Source: Oscillospiraceae bacterium
Lineage (GTDB): Bacteria; Bacillota; Clostridia; Oscillospirales; Acutalibacteraceae
Length of the DNA stretch: 50,197 nt
NCBI GenBank assembly: GCA_015066005.1
Contig: SVPF01000017.1
Location: 1 to 50,197 of the forward strand
Reading direction: 5' to 3'
The position numbers were made by a program, and so were the translations under genes. The notes beneath the pieces are model-generated. The model was not told where the DNA came from and did not search any database. It was given only the letters and a program-made list of their open reading frames with translations. Below, one piece after another: positions 16,049 to 25,571 of the stretch; position 1 is the stretch's first letter; every line of letters starts with the position of its first letter.

Positions 16049-16675
16049 ATGGGTTACCAAACCGTATTTAAACGAAACGAAGCCGAATATGTTGAAAAGC
16101 GTTCCCGCTTTATTGCAACACTTTGCCATTGTGAAACCGAGGACGAGGCAAACGCCTTTGTTAAGGAAATGAAGTCAAAATATTGGGATGCCCGCCACAA
16201 TGTTTACGCCTATTCGGTAGAGGGTGGCCGTATGTGCCGTTTTTCCGATGACGGCGAGCCTCACGGCACGGCAGGAAAGCCCATGCTTGACTGTATTCAG
16301 GGCAGTGGTATTACAAATATTGCAGTTGTTGTTACCCGCTATTTTGGTGGTATTTTGCTTGGCACGGGCGGTCTTGTAAGGGCTTATTCCAAAGCCACAC
16401 AGGATGTTTTGTCCTCTGCCGAGGTTTATATAATGCTTAAGGGTGTTTTGTGCGAAATTGTGTGCGAATATTCCGACCTTACCCTGCTTCAAAACCTGAT
16501 TGCCGCAAACGAGGGCGAAATTAAGGACACCCAGTACACCGACAAAATTACCATTACCTTTGTTTTAAAGGAAGAATTTTACGAAAGCTTTAAGGAAAAG
16601 CTTCGTGAAAGCTTTTGCGCAAGGCTTGAAATTGAGGAAAAAGAAAATATTTTGCTTCCTTTTTTAAAAAAATAA
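16049..16675 (+). CDS. YigZ/IMPACT family protein
   Basis: This 208-residue protein has the conserved N-terminal UPF0029 domain: KRSRFIATL, WDARHNVYAY, RFSDDGEPHGTAGKPML and VVTRYFGGILLGTGGLVRAYSKA. A C-terminal ferredoxin-like DUF1949 domain follows. The eukaryotic homologue IMPACT regulates translation through Gcn2; the bacterial role is uncertain. It sits between rpmE and dgt, each with its own ribosome binding site. Confidence 0.92.
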   Translation: MGYQTVFKRNEAEYVEKRSRFIATLCHCETEDEANAFVKEMKSKYWDARHNVYAYSVEGGRMCRFSDDGEPHGTAGKPMLDCIQGSGITNIAVVVTRYFGGILLGTGGLVRAYSKATQDVLSSAEVYIMLKGVLCEIVCEYSDLTLLQNLIAANEGEIKDTQYTDKITITFVLKEEFYESFKEKLRESFCARLEIEEKENILLPFLKK

Positions 16676-16724
16676 AGGAATTCGCAATTTTTTTGCTAAT
16701 ATTATTACATAGGAGGCGAATAAT

Positions 16725-17723
16725 GTGGAATGTGCAAGAATTATAACTGAAAATAATGAGAAAATTTTACTTTGTGAAAGTGCCACTTTAAGTGTTAATT
16801 CAAAGGGAAGAAAGCGTGAAGAGGAAAAGTGCACCCTTCGTACTGATTTTCAGCGCGACAGGGACAGAATTATCCATTCAAAAGCCTTTCGCCGCTTAAA
16901 GCATAAAACACAGGTTTTTTTGGCACCCGAATCCGACCATTATCGCACCCGCTTAACCCACACGTTAGAGGTTTCGCAAATTGCCCGCACGGTTGCCCGC
17001 GCTTTAAGGCTTAATGAGGATTTAACCGAAGCAATTGCACTCGGTCACGATTTGGGGCATACACCCTTCGGTCACGCAGGGGAAAGGGCCCTTAACGATT
17101 TAATGCCCTTTGCCTTTACCCACTTTGACCAAAGTGTTCGTGTGTGCGAGCATCTTGAAAAGGATGGCCGCGGCCTTAACCTTACTTATGAGGTTCTTAA
17201 CGGTATTGAGCGTCATACCAAAGGTGGATGGGCAAGCACGCTTGAAGGCAAGCTTGTACGCTTTGCTGACCGCATTGCCTACATAAACCACGATATTGAT
17301 GACGCGGTGCGCGCAGGCGTGATTTCTAATGATGATATACCTAAAGATATTCGTGATGCCTTGGGTCATACCAAAACTCAAAGAATTACAACACTATTAA
17401 ATTCTATTGTTAGAAACGGCAGTCAGGACATTGTTATGGATGAGGAAATTTTCGATTACTATAACGAGCTGCACGAATTTTTGTATGAACGTGTTTACCG
17501 TAATCCCGTTGCCAAGGCCGAGGAAGGCAAGGTTTTAGGTATAGTTGACGGCATTTATAAATACTTTAAGGCTCACCCAGAAAAAATGGGTGACGAATAC
17601 CAAGCTATTTTAAAAACCGACGGTATTGACCGCGCAATATGTGACTATATTGCGGGTATGACCGACCATTACGCCGTTACGGTTTATTCAAATATTTATA
17701 TTCCTAAGGGTTGGTCCATTTAA
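16725..17723 (+). CDS. dGTPase-type HD-domain triphosphohydrolase
   Basis: This 332-residue protein has the dNTP triphosphohydrolase layout: RTDFQRDRDRIIHSKAFRRLKHKTQVF, then the HD metal site TRLTHTLEVSQIA...ALGHDLGHTPFGHAGE. Such enzymes cleave dGTP (or other dNTPs) to the nucleoside and triphosphate. The GTG start is preceded by AGGAGGCG. It lies directly before dnaG and sigA, an order common in Clostridia, and forms a likely operon with them. Confidence 0.93.
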   Translation: MECARIITENNEKILLCESATLSVNSKGRKREEEKCTLRTDFQRDRDRIIHSKAFRRLKHKTQVFLAPESDHYRTRLTHTLEVSQIARTVARALRLNEDLTEAIALGHDLGHTPFGHAGERALNDLMPFAFTHFDQSVRVCEHLEKDGRGLNLTYEVLNGIERHTKGGWASTLEGKLVRFADRIAYINHDIDDAVRAGVISNDDIPKDIRDALGHTKTQRITTLLNSIVRNGSQDIVMDEEIFDYYNELHEFLYERVYRNPVAKAEEGKVLGIVDGIYKYFKAHPEKMGDEYQAILKTDGIDRAICDYIAGMTDHYAVTVYSNIYIPKGWSI

Positions 17724-17753
17724 TTATATTTTTTGTGAAAGGGCGGTGTTTTT

Positions 17754-19517
17754 ATGGCAATACCTGAAGAGGTTATAAGCGAAATAAAGTATAAAAATGA
17801 TATTGAGCAGGTTATTTCGCAGTATTCTGTTTTAAAGCGCAGGGGTAAAAATCTTGTGGGTCTTTGCCCGTTCCACAGTGAAAAAACTCCGTCCTTTACC
17901 GTTTACCCCGAAAACGGCTCGTTTTACTGCTTTGGTTGCGGTGTCGGTGGCGATGTAATTACCTTTACGGGCTTAATTGAAAATCTTGATTATATTGAAT
18001 CTATTAAGCTTTTGGCCGAAAGAAGTAACATAACACTTCCGCAGGATGGGTACGACAGCACCTTCCAAAAGGTGAAAAATACGGTTTATGATATTAACCG
18101 CGAAGCCGCAAGGTTTTTCCACAATTATTTAATGAGTGATGCGGGCAAATGGGCGCTTGATTATTATAAAGACCGTGGGCTTTCCTTAAAAACCATTAAG
18201 CATTTCGGTCTGGGCGCCGCACCCGACAGCTTTGATGCCCTTATTAACCATTTAAAGAGCAAGGGCTTTACCGAAAGGGATATGGTTACCGCAAATGTGG
18301 TTGGCATAAGCCAACGCGGGAATTATTATGACCGCTTCAGAAAGCGCGCAATGTTCCCAATTATAAATATAAGGGGCAACATTGTAGGCTTTAGCGGACG
18401 AGCCATGCCGGGCGAGGATAAGCAGGGTGGCAAGTATGTTAACACCTCTGACACGCCTGTTTATAAAAAGAGCGAAAATCTTTTCGGTATAAATTTTGCC
18501 AAAAACTTTTGCAGTGAGCAAATAATTTTGGTTGAAGGTAATATGGATGTTATTTCGCTTCACCAAGCAGGCTTTGAAAACGTTGTAGCTCCCTTGGGTA
18601 CAGCCTTTACAAGCGAGCAGGCAAACTTAATTGCGCGCTATACTAAGGAAATTGTATTAATGCTTGATGCCGATGCCGCAGGGCAAAAGGCAGTAAGGCG
18701 CGCTGAGGAAATTTTGCGTAATACGGGTCTTAATGTCAGGGTGGTTTCAATTCCCAACGGCAAGGACCCCGATGAATATATTAAAACCCAAGGTCCCGAA
18801 CGCTTTAAGGCACTTCTTGAAGGCGCTGTCAGCAATATGGATTATAAGCTGCTTATGGCGGCCAATGGGCTTGATTTAACTAACGAGGACGGGCGCCTTA
18901 AATACCTGAATATTGCGGCCGAAATTATTGCCACAACCGAAGATGTTATGGCACGCGATATTTATATAGGCAGGCTTTGTGAAAAGTACGGTGTGTCGCG
19001 TACAGCGCTTACCGCTAAGGTTGATGAGCTTCGCAAAAAGAACATTCGCGAGGTTAAAAGGGCCGAAATAAATGCCGTTATTCACCCCAAGTTTTCTAAG
19101 GATGATTTAAACCCCGAAAAGCGCAATTCGCCAAAGGGGACCGTTGCTGAGGAAACGGTAATTTCGCTTTTGCTTCAGCACCCCGATTTTTATGATATTG
19201 CAAGCGAAAAGCTGCCACCCGAAAAAATGGTAACGGGGCTTAACCGCCGCATTTACGAGCTTATTTGTGAAACCCTTAATGACGGTCGCGTGCTTGATAT
19301 TTCGGTTTTTGCGCAAAAGCTTTTACCGGCTGAGGTTGGCTATCTTGTAACGCTGCAAAATGCCGACAAGGGCGGAAATGTGCCGAAAACCGTATTAAAT
19401 GACTGTATTAAGGTAATATTAGAAGAAAACGAACGGCTTAGCCGCCAAAACCCTGCCGAAGTATCAAACGAGGACTGGGCGGCACAGCTTCAAAGCATTA
19501 TTGATAAGAAAAAATAA
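17754..19517 (+). CDS. dnaG: DNA primase
   Basis: This 587-residue protein synthesises RNA primers at the replication fork. It begins with the CHC2 zinc finger (Cys38, His41, Cys59, Cys62 in [12 protein letters not shown] and [11 protein letters not shown]). The TOPRIM catalytic core follows, with [16 protein letters not shown] and [15 protein letters not shown], and then a C-terminal DnaB-interacting helical region. The length is typical. It is 30 bp after the dGTPase-type gene and 17 bp before sigA, the classic macromolecular-synthesis arrangement. Confidence 0.97.
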   Translation: MAIPEEVISEIKYKNDIEQVISQYSVLKRRGKNLVGLCPFHSEKTPSFTVYPENGSFYCFGCGVGGDVITFTGLIENLDYIESIKLLAERSNITLPQDGYDSTFQKVKNTVYDINREAARFFHNYLMSDAGKWALDYYKDRGLSLKTIKHFGLGAAPDSFDALINHLKSKGFTERDMVTANVVGISQRGNYYDRFRKRAMFPIINIRGNIVGFSGRAMPGEDKQGGKYVNTSDTPVYKKSENLFGINFAKNFCSEQIILVEGNMDVISLHQAGFENVVAPLGTAFTSEQANLIARYTKEIVLMLDADAAGQKAVRRAEEILRNTGLNVRVVSIPNGKDPDEYIKTQGPERFKALLEGAVSNMDYKLLMAANGLDLTNEDGRLKYLNIAAEIIATTEDVMARDIYIGRLCEKYGVSRTALTAKVDELRKKNIREVKRAEINAVIHPKFSKDDLNPEKRNSPKGTVAEETVISLLLQHPDFYDIASEKLPPEKMVTGLNRRIYELICETLNDGRVLDISVFAQKLLPAEVGYLVTLQNADKGGNVPKTVLNDCIKVILEENERLSRQNPAEVSNEDWAAQLQSIIDKKK

Positions 19518-19534
19518 AGGAGAGCTTGAAAATT

Positions 19535-20590
19535 ATGGCTAACACTAAAAAGGAAGAAAAAAAGATAGATACTAATATAGAAGAATTTGAAGAAAAAGAA
19601 GAAAGCATACATGATATTGAAAACGCCCCCGAGGATTTGGAAGAGCTTTTTTCCGAGCCTACTGTTTTAGAGCTTGACTTTGATGAGGAGCCTACCGAGG
19701 AAGAGCTTAAAGAGGTTGACGTTGATGTTGATGCCATTACTGAGGATGACGGCAGCTTTGAAAATATGTCACTTGATGATCCTGTTAAGGTTTATCTTCG
19801 TGAAATCGGTCGTGTTCCGCTTTTGTCATCCGATGAGGAAATTGAGCTTGCGGTTAAAATAAGCGAGGGCAGCGAATATGCAAAGCAACGCCTTACCGAA
19901 GCTAACCTTCGTCTTGTTGTAAGTATTGCTAAAAAATATGTTGGTCGCGGTATGTACTTCCTTGACTTAATTCAGGAAGGTAACGTGGGTCTTATTAAGG
20001 CTGTTGACAAGTTTGACTATACTAAAGGCTTTAAGTTTTCAACCTATGCAACCTGGTGGATTAGGCAGGCCATTACCCGTGCAATTGCTGACCAGGCAAG
20101 AACTATTCGTATTCCCGTTCACATGGTTGAAACCATTAACCGCTTAAAGAAAATTCAAAGCCAGCTTTTACACGAAAACGGCTCTGAGCCGAGTGAAGAG
20201 CTTATTGCCGAAAAGATGGATTTACCTGTTGAGCGTGTTCGTGAAATTATGCGTGTCGCACAGGAGCCGGTTTCTATGGAAACACCCATTGGTCCCGAAG
20301 AGGATTCTCGCCTTATGGACTTTATTCGTGATGAGGATGCCTTAGCCCCCGATGAAGCGGCTTTAAAGACCATTACCAATGAGGATATTGACGGTGTTTT
20401 AAAAACCCTTACACCCCGTGAGGAAGCTGTTATTCGTTTGCGCTTTGGTCTTATGGACGGCAGATGCCACACTCTTGAAGAGGTTGGCTCTGAATTCAAT
20501 GTAACAAGAGAACGTATCCGTCAAATTGAAGCCAAGGCTTTAAGAAAGCTGCGTCACCCTGTAAGAAGCAACAAATTTAAGGACAGATAA
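19535..20590 (+). CDS. sigA: RNA polymerase primary sigma factor SigA/RpoD
   Basis: This 351-residue factor has an acidic N-terminal region (residues 1-80, many E and D), region 1.2 ([17 protein letters not shown]), regions 2.1-2.4 ([43 protein letters not shown]), region 3 and region 4.2 ([31 protein letters not shown]). ATG 19535 is the start, 10 bp after AGGAGAG; TTG 19526 is too close to that site. It directs housekeeping transcription, consistent with the TTGACA/TATAAT boxes seen across the window. Confidence 0.97.
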   Translation: MANTKKEEKKIDTNIEEFEEKEESIHDIENAPEDLEELFSEPTVLELDFDEEPTEEELKEVDVDVDAITEDDGSFENMSLDDPVKVYLREIGRVPLLSSDEEIELAVKISEGSEYAKQRLTEANLRLVVSIAKKYVGRGMYFLDLIQEGNVGLIKAVDKFDYTKGFKFSTYATWWIRQAITRAIADQARTIRIPVHMVETINRLKKIQSQLLHENGSEPSEELIAEKMDLPVERVREIMRVAQEPVSMETPIGPEEDSRLMDFIRDEDALAPDEAALKTITNEDIDGVLKTLTPREEAVIRLRFGLMDGRCHTLEEVGSEFNVTRERIRQIEAKALRKLRHPVRSNKFKDR

Positions 20591-20602
20591 GGAATATTTA
20601 AA

Positions 20603-20845
20603 ATGAAGCTTTCATATAAAACTAGTGGGGTTTGTTCTAGGACAATCACTGCCGATATTGAAAATGGCAAGGTTTATAATCTTCGCTTTGAAGGCGGCTG
20701 TAACGGCAACACTAAGGGCATTTCGGCTCTTGTTGAGGGTATGGCGGTTGAGGATGTTATAAACCGTTTGGAAGGCATTAAATGCGGCTTTAAGGGCACC
20801 TCCTGTCCCGACCAGCTGGCCAAAGCTTTAAAAAGTTTAGAATAA
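20603..20845 (+). CDS. TSCPD domain protein (TIGR03905 type)
   Basis: This 80-residue protein has the pattern SYKTSGVCSRTITADIENGKVYNLRFEGGCNGNTKGISALVEGM and GTSCPDQLAKAL. These are the TSCPD domain's conserved cysteines, otherwise found at the C-terminus of some ribonucleotide reductases. Stand-alone versions are small clostridial proteins of unknown role, possibly metal-binding. It follows sigA by 12 bp. Confidence 0.85.
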   Translation: MKLSYKTSGVCSRTITADIENGKVYNLRFEGGCNGNTKGISALVEGMAVEDVINRLEGIKCGFKGTSCPDQLAKALKSLE

Positions 20846-20858
20846 AGGGATGATTTAA

Positions 20859-21395
20859 TTGTTTTTGGATGAAGACATTAAAATCGTAGGCGACAAGCCA
20901 TCAATTGATGTTAAGAAAAATCTTAGTAGCTCTGCTGACAGCCAAAAGCTTTCTGCTGAAATTCAAAAAAAAGCAGAACAGTGGGGTAGGGATGTTGCGC
21001 TTGAATTTATTGCCGATGCAAATGAAAATCCCTTGTCGGAGGAAATCGGTAATGATATTTTAATTCAGCGACGTTTGCTAATTTCCTTTACGGCAACTGT
21101 CGGCTTTGAGGAATATGCCCCCGATGACAGTGTTACGGGTATTGCTCAAAAAAGCTTTTTGGACACCTTAAAGCAAAAGGATGAGGACCTTTACAAAACC
21201 TCTACCGATACGGGCGCATTTTCGTTTTATTATCTTGTTTTCCGCCGCGGCTTTGACCTTGAAAGGCGAATGGGTCAAACCTTTGCAATGCTTTGCTCGC
21301 ACGACGGCGACCCCATTTATCAGGAGCTTGGCGAAGCACTTTACTGCTGGTTTTTATCGGTGGTTAAAAAGTCGGCCGAAGGTCTTAATATTTAA
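20859..21395 (+). CDS. Conserved-type cytoplasmic protein, unknown function
   Basis: This 178-residue helical protein has no signal peptide or membrane segment. The TTG start is supported by AAAGGGATG about 8 bp upstream. Its C-terminal half (SFYYLVFRRGFDLERRMGQTFAMLC) is mixed helical. I do not recognise the family. It lies 13 bp after the TSCPD gene and shares its codon use, and it ends just before a hairpin terminator, so it is probably the last gene of the dgt-dnaG-sigA transcript. Confidence 0.75.
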   Translation: MFLDEDIKIVGDKPSIDVKKNLSSSADSQKLSAEIQKKAEQWGRDVALEFIADANENPLSEEIGNDILIQRRLLISFTATVGFEEYAPDDSVTGIAQKSFLDTLKQKDEDLYKTSTDTGAFSFYYLVFRRGFDLERRMGQTFAMLCSHDGDPIYQELGEALYCWFLSVVKKSAEGLNI

Positions 21396-21401
21396 ACATA
21401 T

Positions 21402-21445
21402 AACATCCTTTTGTTTCATAACTTGAAATGAAAGGATGTTTTTTG
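21402..21445 (+). terminator. Terminator hairpin overlapping next ribosome binding site
   Basis: A 16-bp stem pairs AACATCCTTT...TTTC (21402-21417) with GAAATGAAAGGATGTT (21425-21440) and is followed by TTTTTTG. The AAAGG that would serve the amidase start lies in its 3' arm. Confidence 0.8.
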
Positions 21446-21447
21446 TT

Positions 21448-22188
21448 ATGCCAACAATTTATTTAAGCCCCTCAACACAGGAATTTAACCCCTATGTAAA
21501 CGGCGGTAATGAGGAATATTATATGAACCTTATTGCCGACGCTATGGAGCCGTATCTGGCGGCAAGCGGTATTCAGTTTGTAAGAAACACCCCCGAAATG
21601 ACTGCCGCCACCTCAATTGCGGCTTCAAACAGCGGCGTTTACGATTTGCATTTGGCGCTTCATTCAAATGCTACCGCCTCGGGTAATGGTGAAAGGCGGG
21701 GAATAGAGGTTTATTATTATCCCACAAGCACGGCGGGCAAGCGCTTTGCCGACATTTTGGTGCAAAATTTTAAAACCGTTTACCCCTTGCCCGATAATGT
21801 GCGGGCAATACCCACCACCTCGCTTGGTGAGGTAGCCCGTGTGCGTGCGCCGGGTGTTTTAATTGAAATCGGTTATCACGATAACCTACAGGATGCCGAC
21901 TGGGTGCGGAATAATATTGATTTAATTGCAAAAACACTAACGCAGTCCTTAACCGAATACTTTGGCATACCTTTTAATTACCCACAGCCTATAAGGGTTG
22001 GCAGTGTTCGTACAAACGGCGGTCACTTAAATGTGCGCACCCGCCCCTCGACCGATGCGTTTATAGTCGGTCGAATACCAAACGGGGCGGAGGTTACGGT
22101 TTTTGCAACGGTGCCGGGGTGGTATCTGGTGCAATACGGCGGCATTGTAGGCTATTCGGCGGCACAGTATATACAACTAGCAACTTGA
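21448..22188 (+). CDS. N-acetylmuramoyl-L-alanine amidase with C-terminal SH3b domain
   Basis: About 246 residues. The N-terminal amidase_3 domain shows the zinc-ligand and catalytic motifs NEEYYMNLIADAM, DLHLALHSNA and PGVLIEIGYHDN (final catalytic glutamate). A bacterial SH3 domain follows (about residues 178-244, LNVRTRPSTDAFIVGRIPNGAEV). There is no signal peptide, so export may be non-classical or tied to mother-cell lysis. Start 21448 is preferred over 21436, which would sit on top of the only AAAGG site. Confidence 0.88.
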   Translation: MPTIYLSPSTQEFNPYVNGGNEEYYMNLIADAMEPYLAASGIQFVRNTPEMTAATSIAASNSGVYDLHLALHSNATASGNGERRGIEVYYYPTSTAGKRFADILVQNFKTVYPLPDNVRAIPTTSLGEVARVRAPGVLIEIGYHDNLQDADWVRNNIDLIAKTLTQSLTEYFGIPFNYPQPIRVGSVRTNGGHLNVRTRPSTDAFIVGRIPNGAEVTVFATVPGWYLVQYGGIVGYSAAQYIQLAT

Positions 22189-22247
22189 CAGTAGCCTCAA
22201 AATAAAGTATCATAAATAGGATGTAGAAAAAAGGGAAGTATAACTTT

Positions 22248-23654
22248 ATGAATAAATACAAAACCTTAATTTCAAATACGGCGCTTATAAGTCTTGGCAC
22301 CATCGGCTCAAAGCTGTTGGTGTTCTTTATGGTGCGTTTTTATACGGGTTATCTTACCACGGCGGAATTCGGCACAGCCGATATTATTACCCAAACCTGC
22401 AATCTTTTATTGCCAATAATTTCGCTTGGCATTTCAAACGGTGTTTTCCGCTTTGCTATTGACAGCAATCACGACAAAAAAAGCGTTTTTTCATCGGGCC
22501 TTTACACAATAACCCTTGGCGGTCTTTTGTTTTTAATAATTGCGCCGCTTTTGGCAATTTCACAGCAAATGCGAAGCTATTTGTGGCTTATTATAATTTA
22601 CACAATGGCTTCCTGCTATCATTCACTTTGTGCGCAGTTTATCCGCGCTAAAAACAAAACCGCATTTTTTGCGGTGCAGGGCATTGTTAATACCTCGCTT
22701 GTAATAGCGTTTAATATACTGTTTTTGGCGGTGTTTGACTGGGGAATTATAGGTTATGTTTTGTCGGTTGCTTTGGCCGACGGGCTTACGGCACTTCTTA
22801 TTTTCTTTAAGGAAAAGCTGTGGCGTGAAATTATTCTAAAGCCCGAAAAATCCACCTTAAAGCAAATGCTCAGCTACAGTATTCCTATGATACCTGCAAC
22901 TATTTTCTGGTGGGTTACAAGTGTGTCCGACAGGTATATGGTTACCTGGTTTTTGGGTGAAGCGGAAAATGGCATTTATGCCGTTTCCAATAAGCTGCCA
23001 ACCGTTTTAACCTTAATTTCCACCGTGTTTATGCAGGCTTGGCAGTTTTCAGCTATAAGTGAGTCCGAAAACGATAAACAGGAGCATATTGAGTTTTATT
23101 CAAAGGTGTGGTCATCCTTCCAAAGCGTAATGTTTTTGGCGGGGTCGGCCATAACCGCGCTGTCGGTACCGCTTATAAAAATTCTCACAACCGAAAGCTT
23201 TTATTCGGCCTGGAAGTTTGTGCCAATGCTGTCACTTGCTATGATTTTCAGCGCCTTTGCAAACTTTATGGGTTCGGTTTATGTGGTGGAAAAGCGCAGT
23301 AAAAACTCATTTTTAACCACAATGGTGGGCGCAGGGGTTAATATTATTTTAAACTTTATTTTAATACCCAAAATCGGCTCGCAGGGTGCGGCAATTGCCA
23401 CCTTTGCAAGCTATCTTGCGGTGTTTATCATCCGCACCTTTGATGCGAAAAAGTATATTCCCTTTAAAACACATTTTGTTACTGTTTCAATAAACTGCCT
23501 TATCGTACTTTTACAAATTGGGTATATGCTTTTCGGTTTGCCGTTTAATTATCCCGTACAAGCTGTTTGCTTTATAGCTTTGTTTGTGATTAACTTTAGA
23601 TTTTTTAAAGTGTTCTTTGAAAAAATACTTTCATTTGTTAAAAGGCGCCGCTGA
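22248..23654 (+). CDS. Oligosaccharide flippase (MOP/Wzx-type)
   Basis: This 468-residue membrane protein has about 14 hydrophobic segments, and the N-terminal NTALISLGTIGSKLLVFFMVRFYTGYLTTAEFGTADI is typical of Wzx/polysaccharide_synt proteins. They flip lipid-linked sugar units across the membrane. No glycosyltransferases lie nearby, so the cargo is unknown. It ends with a basic tail (VKRRR). GGGAAG lies just upstream of the start. Confidence 0.88.
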   Translation: MNKYKTLISNTALISLGTIGSKLLVFFMVRFYTGYLTTAEFGTADIITQTCNLLLPIISLGISNGVFRFAIDSNHDKKSVFSSGLYTITLGGLLFLIIAPLLAISQQMRSYLWLIIIYTMASCYHSLCAQFIRAKNKTAFFAVQGIVNTSLVIAFNILFLAVFDWGIIGYVLSVALADGLTALLIFFKEKLWREIILKPEKSTLKQMLSYSIPMIPATIFWWVTSVSDRYMVTWFLGEAENGIYAVSNKLPTVLTLISTVFMQAWQFSAISESENDKQEHIEFYSKVWSSFQSVMFLAGSAITALSVPLIKILTTESFYSAWKFVPMLSLAMIFSAFANFMGSVYVVEKRSKNSFLTTMVGAGVNIILNFILIPKIGSQGAAIATFASYLAVFIIRTFDAKKYIPFKTHFVTVSINCLIVLLQIGYMLFGLPFNYPVQAVCFIALFVINFRFFKVFFEKILSFVKRRR

Positions 23655-23679
23655 ACACGTTTTTTATAAAATCATTTTC

Positions 23680-23787
23680 TTGAAATGATATAGAGAATAT
23701 GATATAATGAAGAAAAAGGTTTTTCGGCGGTTTGGCCGTAATATTAAATTTAATTAAACCGCAAGGGATAACCTTGCGGTTTTTTGT
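23680..23787 (+). ncRNA. Putative small leader RNA, copy 2
   Basis: TTGAAA (23680-23685), 17 bp and TATAAT (23703-23708) precede the hairpin CGGC-GGTTTG-GCCG (23725-23738) and a perfect terminator AAACCGCAAGG/CCTTGCGGTTT with T-run (23756-23786). It is near-identical to 5134-5240. The upstream GCGGTTT can pair alternatively with AAACCGC, so both copies keep a mutually exclusive terminator/antiterminator layout. It stands about 120 bp before a broken lipoprotein gene. With the ACCGTCCCC repeat at 23791 it fills the gap 23655-23905. Confidence 0.55.
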
Positions 23788-23790
23788 ATA

Positions 23791-23816
23791 ACACAAGAGA
23801 ACCGTCCCCTTGTCTC
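23791..23816. repeat. ACCGTCCCC repeat, half copy
   Basis: ACAAGAGAACCGTCCCCTTGT is followed by CTC, matching the core of the dispersed palindromic family but without the outer GGAG. Confidence 0.7.
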
Positions 23817-23905
23817 AAAGTTTCATTTAAATTGTAACGCGATCAACTGCCGAATTTATCAATATATAATTTGGTCGAATCATTTAAATTTGTATGGAGT
23901 TTGTT

Positions 23906-24760
23906 ATGAAAAAAACATTTGCAAATCTTTAGGCTATAACACTGATTGTGGTATCGTGCTCATTGTTATCCAGTTGCGAAAAGTCATACGACGATAAAAT
24001 GTACGATTTTTACGTAGATGACTGTGATGGACGATTCAATGTGATTGAATTTGATCTTGGAAATAACCAAGATGCAATTTATTACATAACTGAAAATTAT
24101 GGTGTGTGGTCAAATGAAAGCGGGGTATATTTGTTCAAGTTTGATTATGTTCCGCGTACTCAAGGTGGTGGTCAGCTTATGATCAATATTGTAACAGATC
24201 TCTCCTACTATCGATCGATTGTTGAATGTGATGATGCATCTGCTGGCTTCTATTACGGCGAACTGGTTTTTAGTGGTCGTTGCAAGTTTTCCGACGGTGA
24301 AACTATCGCTAATATATCTCCTGACAATCTCTATGTAAACAAAATGTCAATTGAACCAAGTCATACTGTAACACTAACGAAAAAAAGGATCCCTAATGAG
24401 GAAATCATTCCCATAGATGTTGCGTTAGATGATATGAATTATGTTTCTGATGACTACTTTATGTTCCTTTCGGATCAAATTGACGTGAGATTTGTGTGCG
24501 AATTGGCTAACTTGTGGATTGACGCTGCAACCAAAACGGGAGAATGGAATACAAATAGTTCTATAATTCCGGTTCGGATGAAATTGAATGAAAAAGTCCC
24601 CTATGTTGAAATCTATGATATCAGCGGATCTTCTGAAAAATTGATTCTTAAATCTTATGCTAATGTAGTTGATGATTCTACAATTGAACTTGTGTCGCCT
24701 GAAGGTGAAATATTCTATACAGCACCTTCTACTCCTGTAACTATCACAAAAACAAAATAA
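23906..24760 (+). pseudogene. Lipoprotein gene interrupted by TAG in the signal peptide
   Basis: From ATG 23906 (GGAG site 9 bp upstream) the frame reads MKKTFANL, then TAG at 23930-23932, then AITLIVVSCSLLSSC. Together these are a complete lipoprotein signal peptide with lipobox LSSC, broken by one stop codon. The rest (about 270 residues from GTG 23948) is open and encodes a secreted-type, strand-rich protein (DVALDDMNYVSDDYFMF...). Translation from GTG 23948 would lack a proper n-region. I treat it as a recent nonsense pseudogene, though readthrough or a sequencing error is possible. The protein family is unknown to me. AT-rich codon use differs from the core genes. Confidence 0.65.
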
Positions 24761-24832
24761 GGAGACAAGGGGACGGTTCTGTGTCTTGAAAAATATGTGC
24801 ATAGGAGACAAGAGAACCGTCCCCTTGTCTCC
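24761..24832. repeat. Composite ACCGTCCCC palindrome pair
   Basis: GGAGACAAGGGGACGGTTCT (24761-24780) is the exact reverse complement of 24813-24832, giving a 20-bp inverted repeat around 32 bp. The right part, from GTGTCTTGAAAAATATGTGC onward, recurs almost exactly at 44982-45031. The repeat begins directly after the lipoprotein stop codon. Confidence 0.85.
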
Positions 24833-24874
24833 TTGAGATGTAAAATGGCAGTATTCATATTAAAGGGAGGATTA

Positions 24875-25048
24875 ATGAAAATGAATAATTATTTTAAATA
24901 TGTTATAGTAATTTGTTGTATCCTATCTATATCATATTTTACTTATTTATTTAAAAAACAAAAAATTCTGCTTTCTATATGTTTTTTAGTTCTTTCAATT
25001 GTATTTTTTTTAATTACCATAATATTATTGTTTATGGAATATAAATGA
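24875..25048 (+). CDS. Small two-helix membrane protein
   Basis: This 57-residue protein, MKMNNYFKYVIVICCILSISYFTY onward, has two transmembrane segments separated by KKQK. ATG 24875 is chosen because GGGAGG (24865-24870) lies just upstream; an in-frame extension would start inside the palindromic repeat. Function unknown. It is in the repeat-punctuated accessory patch. Confidence 0.6.
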   Translation: MKMNNYFKYVIVICCILSISYFTYLFKKQKILLSICFLVLSIVFFLITIILLFMEYK

Positions 25049-25059
25049 AGAACATAGCA

Positions 25060-25117
25060 AGAGGAGACCGGGAGGCAGGAACACAGGAAACAGTTCCCTT
25101 GGGTTGTGTGTTGAAAG
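25060..25117. repeat. Degenerate ACCGTCCCC-family repeat
   Basis: GGAGACCGGGAGGCAGGAAC, ACACAGGAAACAGTTCCCTTG and GTGTGTTG resemble a mutated copy of the GGAGACAAGGGGACGGTTC/GTGTTG repeat. Similarity is by eye. Confidence 0.45.
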
Positions 25118-25125
25118 GTAAAAGT

Positions 25126-25545
25126 ATGAAAACAAAAAACAATATATGGAGCATTAAAAAAATATTAGGCCTATTTATAGCCGGAATGGCCATTCCGAAT
25201 TTTTTTCTTGTTTTGTCAATTCACTTGGCAGATAACAGGCTTGAAAGCTGTAGTATGGCTGCATATTTTTTATGGTATCTTAGCTTGTTTTTAGGTGTAA
25301 TACTTAATGGCGTTTTAGCGGTTAAATCGTATTCGAAAACGAAAAAAATATTTTTGCCATGGTTAATTTTTATAATATTAAGTGTACTAAGCTTTGTATT
25401 TTGGTATTATTGCTTCTTGTTGGGAATTGATGGCATAATTCCCAGCCTGGACGATTATGGTATACTGGCATATTTTTTAATAAATATGGGTGTAATGCTT
25501 ATAAATTTCATTGTTTTTTTAGTTGTTTCATTGTTTCAAAAATAA
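25126..25545 (+). CDS. Small integral membrane protein, four helices
   Basis: A 139-residue protein with four hydrophobic segments (about residues 13-33, 47-70, 80-100, 112-137) and a basic N-terminus. ATG 25126 is preferred, with AAAGG 7 bp upstream; the longer frame from 25045 would translate the degenerate repeat. I do not recognise a family. It closes the accessory patch that began after the flippase gene. Confidence 0.65.
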   Translation: MKTKNNIWSIKKILGLFIAGMAIPNFFLVLSIHLADNRLESCSMAAYFLWYLSLFLGVILNGVLAVKSYSKTKKIFLPWLIFIILSVLSFVFWYYCFLLGIDGIIPSLDDYGILAYFLINMGVMLINFIVFLVVSLFQK

Positions 25546-25571
25546 TTTCATTTGTTAAATAAAATTTTAAA

